Counted from the first letter of the stretch, positions 1-31,252 are shown. The stretch: DNA of 64,000 bases from Lytechinus pictus (GCF_037042905.1 NC_087247.1:75376420-75440419); one strand, 5' to 3'. Notes: generated by a model not told the origin, from the letters alone. Program-made: numbers and translations.

Positions 1-17336
<17,336 letters not shown>

Positions 17337-20300
17337 ACTCAATTCAGATTGATTCAATTATACACAGACACCCAACCTCTGGCATTTCCTAAATTTAATA
17401 TTCTCCCGTCTGGACTTCTTGACAATTTGGATATTTGATTGCCCAAACTCCCAAATACATCATGACTGCACTGCACATTAAATGATCACACATCTCTAGG
17501 ATTGTAGATGGTTAATTTGATGCCTTATTTATATAGTAAACCTGAATGAATTGTGACCAAAACCAATAATAAGTTGACTTGGAAGGTTCTCTGTAAATAG
17601 CAAAAATAGTGATTTAGTCTTCAAAAAGCAAAAATGTTAGGTTAGCTTATTTGAAAGAATAACTCTTCTTCTTCATACTGTCAAAATTTCAAGTCTTACA
17701 GTTGTATAGAAAACAAAATACAAGAGTTTCTTTGACACATATTTTTTAAGACTGCTTGGAAATTTTATTGAATTCACACAGGGTGTACTTTCATGCTTGA
17801 ATGAACCCTGAACTTCAAACATTGTTTTGTCCTCTTTCTATGAATCTGTCACTTAGTTTCGTCTACATTCAATCAAATACTCTTGTAGGTTATTGTTGAT
17901 CAATTTTGATAAGTTACATATCATTTTAAAGTTTGGGATGTGCTTTTTCAAACTTGATAAGAATCTTAATTTTAATTTTAGGTGACTTATTGTTGCTTTT
18001 GGGGTAACAGGTCACAATTTATGTTTGAATGATGAATTGAATTCTTTTAAATGAAAAATAAGCAGAAAACAATAGAGTTAAAACACATCTATATGAGGAG
18101 ATTTAAACGCGACCCGGAGAGAGATTCTGTAAGCTGGAGATATGCCTTAAGGTGAAGATTTGTAGTTTCTTAATACATGCACATGAACATTTTTAGCAGT
18201 TGTTCTTTTTTTAAGGATTTATACTTATAGCTGTATTTAAAGTTGATCAACTGAGCTGAACAATCATAGTGCAAATGAAAATCAACTTTATGATATGTAC
18301 TAACAATCTAAAACAAACCATTAATCAGCATTATTCATTTACATGGTACTTGCTGATGGATATTAATAATGAACATCAATCACAAACAAGCATTTATATT
18401 ACTCTTGTATACAAATTTATGTGTTGAAATATTGTAACATAGTTGTTTTTATAGAGATATTTATGCAGTATTGGTGTCCTTTCTATCTTGTCATGCATTT
18501 ATATCTGTTTATGCTTTTTTATACTCTTACTGGTACCGCTTTTCATGTGTCTTCAATTTTATCACTCGTTTTTTCAGTCTTTCATAATTAAAAAATATGT
18601 CATAAGAATATATTTTGCACAATATCACATCATGTTTATTGAGGTTCATCTTAAATTCAGCTTGGATGAGCAAATATTCATTTAAGCCTCTTTGGCCCGA
18701 ATTCACAAAGGTGGTTTTGAAAACCCACGGTTGAGTCCATGGTTTATGCAGATTTCCTGTATAAATTACGCTTAATTTAGCGCGTATCTGGTGTGTGTAT
18801 GAAAAATGTCCAATTCTGATGCGCGCTTTTGTCACAGTGCGCCAAATTGACGCCTGTTACCATGGTTAGATACGCTATTTTATTCATGAGTCCACTGTTT
18901 GAAGAGTGGACTCATGAATAAAAACAGTGGACTCATGAATAAAAAAGCGTATCTAACCATGGTAACAGGCGTCAATTTGGCGCACTGTGACAAAAGCGTG
19001 CATCAGAATTGGACATTTTTTATACACACACCAGATACGCGCTAAATTAAGCGTAATTTATACAGGAAATCTGCATAAACCATGGACTCAACCGTGGGTT
19101 TTCAAAACCACCTTTGTGAATTCGGGCCTATGTGTTTGGCCCTAAATGGGAAGTTCACCCTGGTATTGTTTGAAAGAAATTGTTAAAACATATCAATCAA
19201 GGATTTGATGAAAATCTGTTAAAAATAACAGAATTATCGATTATCATATTTAATTTTGTAACATCACATGTGAAGATCTTCCCCATATTTCATATTTATA
19301 TGAATTCAAGTTCCATATTCTAATAAAATTGAAAATGTTTTAACCTATACAGTCAATGGAATTAGAAACATTTCAAGCTTTAAAATGATTGAAAGCAAGA
19401 TCGGAAACATATTTACTGTGTTGATGTCTGAAATATAACATTCATATGTTATACAATAAATGAAATATCAGTTCTCCTTTATTAGTTTTTTGAAATGGTG
19501 ACTTTAATATGTTAGATACAGGAAGTTATTAATGTATCAACTCATTACTATTACTCTTCATTTGTATAATGCAGTGTTTCCTTTTATATGAAATGGAATA
19601 AGACTAAGTAAAATGTAAATTTGTCATTAGTATTGTTTTATGGTACATATGTTGATTGTACAGACATGTTGACTTATTAGTTCACGCATTAGATTACCCA
19701 GAAATTATAAAGATATATATCATAAATAATGTTCCATGCCAGTGATCAATGCCAATGATCAATGGCAGCTCCAGGAGCTTTATTGATATGTATATGTGTT
19801 CAACTAATGATTCTTGAAAAATAGAGGTGTCATATTATGTCCCTTACATCCCTGCAGGATCCACCACTAATGTTCATAACTTTATAATATAAGACTTTAA
19901 CCCTTAACTCTATACAAATGTGTCATTTTAAGCTCAAACCTAATTAATTCATCTCTTTATGCACATACATCTCAAAAGGACTGCCTAAGAAATGGGCGAA
20001 TGGGCCATGTTCTTCCTTCTGCAGTCCCCAAATATTTCAATATTGAAAAATGTGCCTGTTTCTTTCTACTATTTCAATTTATGAATTTTTATACCGCAAT
20101 TTTTGTTTTTCTGATTTTGTTTTTTATGTTAAATACACATTGAATTTTATGATGGAGTGGATTAAGAATGAAATGCATTATTTTGTATTATAAAACGGGT
20201 TCAAGATGTAACCAATAGCAAGTGTGTGTGGAAGTCACGTTTCCAGGCTTTAATTCTATGGAACCTCTCAGCCATGCATTTTTTGTACAGCACTGTGTTT

Positions 20301-20480
20301 TGGATGCATCATTTTACCATCAGAGTGTGAAAACCATTGCGCCATCTCAAAAGACGAGTTCTTCCAAAGAATAGGCTATTGTAAACAACAAATATCAAAA
20401 TACATTAAATTTTGTAATTGTACAGAAGATGAGGTACGTACATATATTTAAAGAAATAATAAATGTATATTATGTCGGGA
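17337..20480 (+). other. Copine 3' UTR and flank (extent uncertain)
   Basis: No coding sequence is seen. AATAAA words occur at 18917 and 18938 (in the loop side of a foldback), 19455 and 20458. The transcript end cannot be fixed by eye. If it reaches 19455 or 20458, the 435-bp hairpin at 18694-19128 is part of the mRNA. ATTAAA also occurs close to the stop, near 17478, so a short 3' UTR is possible. Confidence 0.45.
18694..19128. mobile_element. Foldback MITE, about 215-bp arms
   Basis: The left arm starts GGCCCGAATTCACAAAGG and the right arm ends CCTTTGTGAATTCGGGCC. The arms are nearly perfect reverse complements up to a short centre around 18905-18940, where GTGGACTCATGAATAAAAA is duplicated. 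There is no ORF. It lies 1.4 kb past the copine stop and would form a long double strand in any transcript that crosses it. Confidence 0.92.
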
Positions 20481-22692
20481 AAATATGGTTCTATGTTGAT
20501 ATGTAATAGTATTGTTGCTACAGTGTAAATTGACTTTTATACTTTCTCTTAGATGTATTAAAGAAGATCATGTTATAGTAGAAAGTTATTGGAATGAGAT
20601 AGTGAAAGAGGAGTTATGATAGTGATTTATTGTAAAAAAATGTCTATAAATATTTTGCAATGGCAGTATAATGTGCATTCATATATCAGTCTTTTAAAAC
20701 TGCCATATTATCTACTTGTAGGTAGGCTGAATCACACTCTAAAAAGCTTATTGATACTATCACAATTCTAATTTATCATACTTTATATACTTGTACGAGA
20801 CACTAAAAAAAAAACCACAATGTGATGTGATTTATTGAAGACAGTACTTTTTTGTTTCATTTTGTCAGCCCCAGTAAGTGTCCTTCAGCCTTTCTGAGTA
20901 AACAAATGAACTGCTGTTTCAACTCTGATAATATTTTAACATATTTGTTGATGTCTTTCACCCAAAATAAAATTGCCTTTCTTCTTAAAACTAAAAAGAG
21001 ATTTATGAACTTTATTGATAGTTGTGTTAGCTTTTGATTAACAGACATTTTGAATAGAATCTTGAATTGGAAATACTACATTAGTTTATCATGCTTCATT
21101 TCTAGACCATTATACATGTGATATTGTTCATTACTTTCTTTTCTTACATTATTGTCATCAAATGTGTTTTCATATGATCAAGGGTGTGAGAGTTCAGATT
21201 TTTTTTTTTTTTTTTTCAGCTGAATTTCAGCTTATATTTGGCTTTCCTCTGTACAAAAAGTATGGGAGCTCTTTCTATTTCAGACTTTTTTCAATACTCT
21301 TCAGCTTTTTTCAGATCTTTTTGTGACCACTCACACCCCTGTATGATTGAGATGCCTTCTTTGTGGTGCTGTTTTCAACTTCTTATCTAAAATCTTATCT
21401 GTACATAATATATCTATGTGGAAGTCAGAAAACAAGCAGAAGGGGGGGGGGGTCCAGCTATATGGTAGTCGAAAACTAAAAGACGTAGAATTTATCCAAG
21501 TGCAACTTCATTCCTAGCAATATCAATTATTTTGGAGTAAACAAGTACTTAGAATTCAGCTGTTGTTTTTCATTGATTATGTTAATCTTGACATAATTTT
21601 TATTTGTATTTTAGTACCACTAGAAAAACCACACACCAAATTTGACAAGGTATGGATTGTCACACAGATGGTTTGTTTCATGCTATAAGCTAAACCGACT
21701 TCAATGGGGCTCGTATGAAGCTCCATCTCCAGTCTAACATAATCTGCAATATTGTCTAAGAGTGATAAAAAATGAAATGGAAATTGTTTTCCACAGTGGA
21801 AAAAAAATATCTTTAAAAAAAAATATGAGGTGGCTTGGATGACTGGTCATTATATTGAACTCTAACTTTAAAACATACTGGCCCATATTCTGAACACTCA
21901 TCTAATGTGGTTTTACTATGGATAGCCAATTTGTCACACAAATTCTTAACAGTACAGGTTCAGCTTATTTGACAATCGGAATAACTATTTGGGTTAAGTA
22001 GTTTTTATGCTATCAAAGCACAAGGATTCAGAATGGTAAACATAAATATATAATGTAAACAAATTTTGACATTTGTGTCTTCCCATAATTTTAGCACAGG
22101 GTTAGACAATGACTTATCAGCATATTGGCCAGAGAGACTATTCAAATGTTCTCATTCCTGTTTGGTGAATATACATGTAGATGTCTACTCACATAGGTAG
22201 TAAGCTTTTCATGGTCTGGCAATATTTGAATTTATTGTTGTGTTGTCGCTGGATCAATATTGCACTTTAACTTTCAACCAGACTTAAATGAGACAAGCAC
22301 TGCAGGATGTACAGTTCATATATACATTTATTAATTACAGATGGTTACTTGATGATGATGACAAATACATAAGTCTGATGGTGACTGTACTCTGAATGTA
22401 GTATACTTTTCTGTAGCTCCAATCTCTATTCTGTAAAACTCTATTCTGTAACCAATCTGTAATCTGATTTGGTTCAGAAGTGAACCCCTTTTATATTGGT
22501 CTGTTCCAGACTCTTTACAACCAAACAGGTGTTGGTCATCCTTGGACGCTTGACCAAAACAATCTGTACATCATAACTTTACTCTGAATTGGGGTAGTTG
22601 ACCTTGTAGGGAGAACATGAAATGTAGTGAATAAGAAAGCCATAAAATGTGTGTGTCAGAAGTTTAGCAAGTAGAATGAGTAACTAATACTT
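19129..22692. other. Intergenic AT-rich DNA, no gene seen
   Basis: Nothing here looks coding. There is a partial repeat near 19140 (GAAGTTCACCCTGGTATTG) and short homopolymers at 21200 (T) and 21440 (G). No complete mobile element is recognised. Confidence 0.5.
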
Positions 22693-22695
22693 TAA

Positions 22696-23093
22696 TACCC
22701 CTTTCATAAACCCAATAAAACACAATTATGCGGGCTAATAGCAGCATAATTTGGTCGTAAAATCAGAGGACAAGAGTTATCCGCATTATTCTGATGCTGC
22801 TATTATCCGCATAATAGCGGCATAGGGACAAGATTTTGAGTTTATGAACGTATTTCCAAATAATGCGGATAATTGCCATGGTGCGGTCAATAGGTCACCC
22901 TTTTCCAACACAACCGCATCGGAGGGGGCGTGTCCAGTTGTCATGACGATTATCCACCTTTTTCAGGACGGGCGCTCGTAAAAATAATGCGGATAATTTT
23001 CGGAGTTTGTGAACGCAATTTTTATTGAATTATCCGCATTACTCTTAGGCGGCTAATTGGAGGATAGGTTTTATTGGGTTTATGAAAGGGGTA
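22696..23093. mobile_element. PIF/Harbinger-like MITE, 398 bp
   Basis: The termini TACCCCTTTCATAAACCC and GGGTTTATGAAAGGGGTA are perfect inverted repeats extending to at least 26 bp. TAA occurs directly outside each end (22693-22695 and 23094-23096). A 3-bp TAA duplication is the PIF/Harbinger signature. The interior repeats the word TTATCCGCATTA in both directions and has no transposase. Confidence 0.85.
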
Positions 23094-24700
23094 TAAGTTA
23101 GTTGGAATTGGTCGACATGATTTCCTGTTATACTTCCCGTAGAAGTATTGATTGTGTATTGATATATTATTGAATATGTGAGATAGGTCTTATCATCACA
23201 TAACATCATTTAGTTGTGGCTCAATAAAAAATAAGATTTTATTTTTGTCCTTTTTGAGGAGTGCCAAGCAGTTTATCATTCTAGTTATTTAGCTAAATCT
23301 TTTAGATTATCCATGAATAATGCAAATGCAAAATGAAAATGAAATATTGGCCAATTTTCTTCAATTTAAACCATATCTGTGGCTTTATTGTGTATAGATA
23401 AAATGATCAGAAGTATATTTTGAGATCTGTGTTACATGCCATGATCAAAATTTTTCTTTTCTACTTAATAAACCATTTTGAAATTGAATTTACCCATATT
23501 TCAACTTCCGATGTATAGCTTGGTTTATGCCATAGTCTTATTAAAGAAATTACCTCTAAATTGACCAATAGTATATCATTGGAAATAATGTAATAATAAT
23601 AATTGGATTTGGATTTGATCATAAAAAGCCTGGTGGACTGGGTGCCAGACTACAGGTGTAGTGCCGCTGCATAATACACTTTGGTCGATCAGGGATCCGT
23701 TCCAGAAAAGACTCAAACTTTACGATCCAATGGTAAATTTAATTGAATCCTTGATTTTGATTGGCTGATGAGCATTGTTACCATGGTAGTTACCATTGGA
23801 TGGCAAAGTTACTGTAATAGTAATTATGCAATGGGGCCATAACATACATTTTGCTGTTGTCACTGTGGCAAAAACTACATATCTTTAGCCTTCAAGTCAG
23901 GTTACAGAATTTTTTTTTTTTTAAATCATAATTTCAGTGGGAAGAACAATGAGAAAAAAAATGCAAATATGCATTTAAGATGATTATCTCACCATATTAA
24001 TTTATTCAAAGTGACAAGATCTTCTTCAATTTCCAGGTATATGATATCACAAGATAAAACATTTACACCATATGGCCGTTTCAGAAGAATGTCAAAAGTT
24101 TGACTTCTAAAATAAATCTATCATAAACTACTTTTGAAAGAAAACTCACTTGATTTTTAGGAATTCAAGAAAACACAGAAAACCACAGCTTCAAATCAGT
24201 AACCTCATCTTAGTACAATAGTTCACAGAAGTAAGTGAAAAAAAAGGGGTATTCCTGGCTAAGAATAATTATATCTGAATAAATAAAATAAATTTTTTTT
24301 TTAAACAGTAATATCATTTGGTGGGCTGATGACACATCCCCACTTTCCTTTTTCTTTTATGAGATGAAATCGAAATTGTTTCCCTTTTTTAGACATGTAC
24401 GTATGATATGGCTCCCCTATAATAAGATAAGTTGCAGCAATGACTATCTAATCGTGTACATGTAGTCTGTTGTCAATCCAATATTTTCTATTTTTGGAGG
24501 ACAAAATTTGAATATAAATGATTTCATATACATGTAATAAAAGACAAGAAGTGGGGATGTGACATCAGTTTTCTCATTGAATATTCATTAAGACACGAAT
24601 GAAACTACTTAGCCAAAATAATGCAAATCTTTTGAATGATATAACAACGTTATTCCTTGTCCAATTTTCATCAAATTTTCAGTGTTTTGTTCTTCTGATT
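23094..24700. other. Intergenic DNA with diverged repeat pieces
   Basis: No gene is seen. ACCATTGGATGG-type words near 23730-23810 form imperfect inverted pairs. CATCCCCACTTT at 24336 and AAGTGGGGATGTGAC near 24549 form another, suggesting two degraded MITEs. Confidence 0.4.
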
Positions 24701-24703
24701 TTT

Positions 24704-25000
24704 TAGCTCATCCAGCCCAAAAGGGCCAGATGAGCTTATGTCGCGGTATCCGTCGTCCGTCCACAATTTCAAAATGTTTCTTCGTCATTTCAAGTCTGAT
24801 TTCAATTCTGTTTGCTTTATATGATAGCACTAGTGGGGGATTCCAAACTTCTACACAGAATTTTGAAACTCATTAAATATGCTAATTTAAATGCTTCATT
24901 TGTTTACCGAATATGATTTTTGGCTTCCGTCTGGTAGAGCTTCATGAGGTTCACCAAACTTCTACACAGAAATTTGACTAGAAAAATTTTCATGCTAATT
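24704..25000 (+). repeat. Interspersed repeat starting TTAGCTCATCCAGCCC
   Basis: It begins with a small palindrome (AGCTCATC/GATGAGCT around CCAGCCCAAAAGGGCC), then CTTATGTCGCGGTATCCGTC and repeated CAAACTTCTACACAGAA. I recognise the type as an abundant marine-invertebrate repeat; the superfamily is unknown. Confidence 0.55.
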
Positions 25001-25141
25001 TATGCATATTTTTTAAAATTCACACAAGACTTGAAAGAAAAAAGTCATGAAATTTTGCAGCATTTCAGAAATAACGCACGAAGCGTTGAGGGGGGCCATC
25101 ATGCCCCCCCCCCCCCCGTCCTTACAGGGTTGAATAAAAAT

Positions 25142-25372
25142 GATCTAATAATGATAGGCATTTATATAGTGCCATCTACCTAGAAATATTCTATTCTGAG
25201 GTGCGTTATTATTATCATTTCCCTGGCTTTAGCTCGAGCTGCCTTTCAGCGCTCATGCATTCTTGGAATTTATCCTGCCGGGTACCCATTCACCTCACTT
25301 GGGTCGAGTGCAGCACAATGTGGATAAATTTCTTGCTGAAGGAAATTACGCCCTAGCTGGGAATAAGAGAAA
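25142..25372 (-). mobile_element. SINE of the same family as at 2577, 5'-truncated
   Basis: The reverse strand reads CCACATTGTGCTGCACTCGA, GAATGGGTACCCGGCAGG and a tail with TATATAAATGCC and ATTATT. The tRNA-like head stops at the CCCAGCTAGGG remnant. It matches the body of the plus-strand SINE at 2577-2890. Confidence 0.75.
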
Positions 25373-26094
25373 ATATACCTATTGTAAAAGAGAAAATATA
25401 TCTATCATTTAGACTGATGACAATGCAATAGCATGATGTATTGCCTAACATTGAATAACAAGTGCATATAACTTATATTTGACCCAGAAAGTAACATTTA
25501 TTTTATGCAACATGCACCACTTTATCTGTCCTATTGCCCCTTGTTTGAGCAACCCATTACAAACAAAACATTCATGGATGTAGTAATTATACACAAGAAA
25601 TGAAAAAATATGAAATTTCCCTATAACTTAGAATGGAGAGGAGGTAAAACCTGACAGTTAATCTCTTAAATGTTAGGTGCATAATTTGTTTGCAAAACTT
25701 CAGATACAGTGAAGTGTGTAAAGGCATCAAATCAGGTACATGTACATGTATATGTTATTGACACAAATAATAATTATCTTAACACATAGCTAATTCCTGT
25801 AAAGTATTGTTTTACCAGATCCTGTGGAAACACTAGTCCTACATGTATATCAGTGTCTTCAAAAGTGGTGTACAATTGATACATTGTCTTAATGTAAACA
25901 TATTAGATTTCAATTTTTTTCTGGATCATAATATTATCAGTAGTACTTGCACATCTTACACCAAGCTACCTGTTACAGGCAACATAGCACAACCATTCAA
26001 CTTCACTTTTAAACTCAAGCATCAGTGACTAAATAATAAAGCAATATTGACTGGCCTCCGGGCAATACAACATATATCGCCCAAACTCTATTTA

Positions 26095-26538
26095 CAGTGC
26101 GTATAAAAAAAATGGGACAGATTTGAAAAGTCTATAAAATTTTTGTTTCAAATTATGATCTCTATATTTTGGTGTCAATTGGTGCTCTGAAGTATTATCC
26201 TTCAAATGCCTCTAAAATAATTTAGTTTCGTTCATGCTTGAGCGAACACGGAATTAACCTTAACCTTAACCTTTTCATTATCTTTGCCATAATTTTCGAA
26301 TTATGCGGTCAAAATTCATGTCCAAATCTACTTATTTGCTTGAATTGTTCTGTTGTTCCTTTTTAATATGTTCTCTTTTAGCTTTTAATATTCCTTCTTT
26401 ACGCAAGAACATTATTTTTAAACCGAAGTATGGGAGAGTGTGTTTTTTTCTTCAAATCCTTTGATTGTGTGCTACAAAGGTTATGGTTCTTTTGAACAGT
26501 GGCATACTGATGGGTGGGGGCTTGGGGTGCTCCCCCCC

Positions 26539-26570
<32 letters not shown>

Positions 26571-27578
26571 GACCAAGAAAAAAAGTGGAAAGGAAAATAA
26601 CAGAAAACATCGAAAGTGAAATATGATATCATTTTCTGAATATTATGTCAAAATCACAAAATTTCATATTTTAATAAAAAAGTGGAAATTTTTGCTTGAT
26701 GGCTTCACAACTTTTTAATACATTTTACCCGATCTGCCATATCTTGCTCCTTAAAAATTGACTCAATACATCATTGCCGTTGAAAGACATGAATCCTTTC
26801 CCGTTTGTCCTGCCAAGCACATAAACTTGGTGAAGAATTCAATAACCCCTTGAAAATAGGATTTATGTCTTGTATAGGTACCATAATATAATCTGTTTCA
26901 CATAATAACAGGATTTGAATAATTACAAATTCTCCTAATTAATAATGCAAATCTTGTTACTTGGGTTGACAAAAAGTCTTCTTTTCTTACTTATGAAGGA
27001 AAATTCAAAGGTAAAAGAAGTTTAAATGAAAAACAAAATAATTCAGGTAAATAAATAAATTTGTAAACGAAATTTGGTGGTGGTGGTGGTGGTGATTTTT
27101 TACCTGATTGCTAAGAAAGCATGAATGCTTGTAAGCAAGCAACCAGAGGACCGACGGCTTAAGGTCCTCTCCGAAGGACCTGGTACTGAGGATTAATGCC
27201 TTACCAAAGGACACTAGCGCACCAAGTGGGAATCGAACCCGGGTCACCGGAATACGAATCCCCCGCTCTACCGACTGAGCTACAGCATAATTTGAAAATT
27301 ATGACAAAGAAAATGAAAAGATTAAGAGGAAGTCTGCTGATTAGCCAAAAGTCTAATCATCAAATTTCTCATTTCTGCCAATTTGGCGCAAGCCTCTTTT
27401 TGAAACCCTGACAAAAACGTTCCATGTTTGCTCAAGCAAGAACAAAATTTATTTTTTTAATGGCATTTTAAGGATAACATCTAAGAGCATCTATTAACAT
27501 CAAAATATAGATATAATAATTTGAAACAAATTTTTTATAGACTTTTCAAAACTGTCCCATTTTGTTTTATACGCACTG
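26095..27578. mobile_element. Mariner-like non-autonomous element with TA duplication
   Basis: The left end CAGTGCGTATAAAA and right end TTTTATACGCACTG are inverted, each flanked outside by TA. Inverted similarity continues inward (GGGACAG, AAAAGTCTATAAAA, TGCTTGAGCGAAC) for about 180 bp. No transposase frame survives. It carries a poly-A-rich run near 26530 and a SINE at 27073-27287. Confidence 0.82.
27073..27287 (-). mobile_element. tRNA-derived SINE (second family)
   Basis: On the minus strand the head reads GCTGTAGCTCAGTCGGTAGAG (A box at TAGCTCAGTCGG) and has B box GGTTCGATTCC. A body follows with GGTCCTTCGGAGAGGACC, and the copy ends in a CCA-repeat tail. It is nested in the mariner-like element. 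The head resembles a tRNA but is part of a SINE, not a functional gene. Confidence 0.8.
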
Positions 27579-28779
27579 TATATCGCCCAAGTCGTAGACG
27601 AGGGTGATATCAATTTAGTGAGGGCGATATATGTCCTTTCGCCCCTAGGCCAGTCAATATTGCTATTATTAACCAAATCAGACATCTAGAGCAAAAATCA
27701 TGAAAATGTAGATATTTTACAGTTTAAGAATGGGAATCTACATGTATTTGTCATGTTGAGCAGACTGGGCCTCTGAACTTTACCATCCTGACGTAATTGA
27801 TATGACCCTTCCCTTGCCTGGGGACGCAGTATCCAGTGCGTTGTCTCAACTTGACATACAGCACTGCATGAATCAAGGCCGCATACAAAAACGTGTAGAA
27901 TACCCGGGTGTTAGCTCTGCCTTATTGCCCGCCACATTTCCATGCATTTTCTCATAGACTTTCCTGAGCGGGCAATAAATTTGTCCGTGGTTAAACAAAT
28001 GAAAACTTATTGACCGACCACCTGATCTCAGTCTTAAGCAGGCAATAATGTATTAAAGTTGCCCTGCTCAGATGTCTGAATATGGTTAATAATCAATAAT
28101 ATTGTATTTCGGTGTCGGTGTATAGCTTTTGCAATAACATATCATATTAGTATATACAATGTATGTTTAAGCATAAACTTGCACGATTAGGTAGTAAACA
28201 AACAATGGAATGCTGATATACACTCTCAAAAAAAAAATTAAAAGAAATTGCACTAGAACTGAACATTTTATTTATCAAATGAATGGTAAAGACAAGAAGT
28301 CTATAAATATATTTCTTGTCACTTGAAACTATTGAGCAATGCTTTCCATAAACCTACAGAACTCAAATACCTGGGAGATTAGTGTGACTTGAGACACATT
28401 TATTCTTTACAATTCAATTCAATTCCATTTTAAAACTGAATTGTCTAAACATTAAAATGCAATGTAGACTTTTTTGCTTAAGACATATCTACTTTCACTG
28501 TTGAAATATGATACAATAAAGTAATAAACTTAGAACTAGACTTGACCGGAAAAGAAATAATACAATCATCTAAAAATAAAGAAATTTATAACTGAAGCTG
28601 TATTGTCAAGGTTGTTAGATTTTGTGAAAAGCTACACGTCCTTCAATATATACATAATAAAATACAAGTTCTAACGGTTGACTGGAGGTTAATCAAATTT
28701 ATTGCTACTCAGAGTTTCACGTAACCTTCAGTTGCCTGAAGAAAATTCACCTTAAACACAGATGTATTTACTTTATCTT

Positions 28780-29345
28780 CAGAAATATAAATACTACCAT
28801 GACAAATTTGGTATCAAATGAAAGAGCATGATAAGCTCTTTCACATAATTGGGATGCCATTGGGATTATTAAAGTATATTTCAGGTGGAATTTTCTTTGA
28901 ATAAAAAAGTAATATTCATGCCAAATGTATTCTAATATTTGTTATTTTATTTTATTTTCAAACATCGTTTCATAGAAATATAAAATGTCAAATCTTTGAT
29001 TTATATTACATTTTCTATCATGTTATGTCACCATTGAACAAAAAATTGTAATAAAAAACGTTTGTGTTGAGAAGTAACTAGCACAAATATGAAATGTTTT
29101 TGTCAAGTTTTTATTTTTGATTTGTCTAAAATATGAAGATTTTTTGGGGAAAATGACACCTAAATATTTTTTAGCACCTGATGACATAGCAATGTGATGA
29201 AGGGGCATGACATATTCACTTGTTTGATATCAAATTCGTCATGATAGCACAAATATTTCATAAGATACAGTAATTTTATAATGTTTGGCAAGCGAACAAA
29301 TTTAACTAAATTCCATGGGTGTATGTAAACTTATGGCCTCAACTG
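28780..29345. mobile_element. Tc1-like element remnant
   Basis: The right end reads TGTATGTAAACTTATGGCC then TCAACTG followed by TA; reversed, this is the CAGTTGAGGCCATAAG terminus typical of Tc1-type elements. Inside, ATATCAAATTCGTCATGATA is inverted with ACCATGACAAATTTGGTATC near 28795. The outer part of the left end is lost or diverged. Confidence 0.65.
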
Positions 29346-29459
29346 TATATACACATATAAATGTGTGAAATAATACATATACAACAGCTTTGGCAACTCT
29401 TTTATTTAAATATTTTGTGAAAGGAATGGATGAAGAGAACAATGGTAGGCATAGCTTAA

Positions 29460-30052
29460 AGGATAAGTCCACCCCAACAAAAAGTTAATTCGAATAAAAA
29501 GTTAAAAATCCAACAAGCATAACACTGAAAATTTCATCAAACTTGGATGTAAAATAAGAAAGTTATGACATTTTAAAGTTTTGCTTAATTTCACCCAACA
29601 GTTATATTCAAATCATTGTTGGTATGCAAATGAGGAGACTGATGACATCACTCACTCACTATTTCTTTTGTATTTTATTATATGAAATATTCCAATTTTC
29701 TCCCTATTGACGTGTGAAACAATGATTAATTCCTCCCTGAACATGTGCAGTTAGCATCGTTTAATTCTATATGGTTCAATCAAGTTGGTCCTTATTGTAA
29801 AATATGAAAAAATGGAATATTATATAATTCAAAAATAAAAAACAAAAGAAATAGTGAGTGAGGGACATCATCGACTGTCTCATTTGCATGTCACTGAGTT
29901 GTGCATATCACTGTTTTGTAAAAAATAAGTGAAACTTTAAAATGTTATAACTTTCTTATTTTACATCCGATTTTGATGAAATTTTCAGCATAATGCTTGT
30001 TTGATTTTTCTCTATTTATTCAAATCAATATTTTCTGGGGTGGACTTGTCCT
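29460..30052. mobile_element. TTAA-family MITE, complete, 593 bp
   Basis: The ends AGGATAAGTCCACCCCAAC and TGGGGTGGACTTGTCCT are flanked by TTAA (29456-29459 and 30053-30056). Internal inverted similarity is long. TTAA duplications are typical of the piggyBac superfamily; that assignment is an inference because no transposase is present. Confidence 0.85.
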
Positions 30053-30274
30053 TTAAATCAAGGTTCCCAGAGCTATCTGCCCTTTGGAAAAATTGGTGAT
30101 GCCAAAAAAAGTCTCTGCCGGGCAGATATTTATGGGGAACCTTTATTTAAGCTACACCTACATGTACCATTGTTCTCTTCATCCATCCTTTCACAATATA
30201 TTGAAATAAAAAAGAGTTGCCAAAGCTGTTGTGCATGTATAATTTCTCACATATAATATTTATATATATCTATG

Positions 30275-31252
30275 TGGTCGCATTTCATAAGTTGGGTATG
30301 CAAAAAGGGTGGCATATGAACAATTTTCCACATGGTGCCATACTGCCATGGATAAATTGTTGCTACATCACAGCATCTTGACGAAATTTACTGAGTAAGA
30401 TCTCATTTTGAAGCTAGAACTACAGGCTAAATATATTACTATAAATTAGATCAATACAATATAAAGAACAAAAACTATAGCACATTAAGTTTGAAGTAAC
30501 AGGGGTGGCGGAGCCGGTGGATGCGGTGAATGATAGAATATTAATTAAACTTAATTAAAAACTTACTATAATATGTAATATGACTGTTATCCTCATATTT
30601 CTGGGCGTTTTAAAGCAGGGAACAACTAAATGTCACAAAAATTTGACAATTTTGAAAATATGCAGCAATGAAATACATGTGTATGTCAGCTCTGATCTGC
30701 AACCTAATCAATTAGTAAACTGGAGAAATTTGGTTAATTATCTCATTTGTAATCTTAATTTTTAGTACAAATGTTGTGCATCATTGAAACAAACATTTCT
30801 ACCCATGATGTTGTCATTTTGCCAAGCATATGAATACAATGACGGGTATTTTGGGGGCAAAAATGTGAAATTAAATACTGTACTTAATCAATTAGTACAA
30901 TTAATATGCATACAATAATAGATAATTATTAGATTTTTGGTACAGATTTAATTATTGATGTTTCAAGATTATAACTGCAAAATACTAGGGTGATCCAATT
31001 TTGGATCATCTTTTGACACCATTTTATTTGCAGCCGGTCCAATTTGAGAAAAACACATTTCAAAATTCACATTTACACTGACGTCTATGTAATAATTAGC
31101 TGTTAATTTGTCATTTTAAGGAAAATAAAGGTATTTGAGATTTAAAACTGTTTCATTATTTAGAGAATGGTAATAGCTATAACATATCAAAAAATAAAAA
31201 TTTTGACAATTTTTACCCTGTTCGCGAAATTGGACCACCTTGTGAAATGCGA

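Larger units (their letters stand above)
26033..27671. mobile_element. Outer MITE split by a nested insertion
   Basis: GCAATATTGACTGGCCT at 26041-26057 is perfectly inverted at 27647-27663, and partial similarity extends outward (TAATAA). Inside these ends are ATATCGCCC words on both sides. The element is interrupted at 26095-27578 by a second element. Confidence 0.75.
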
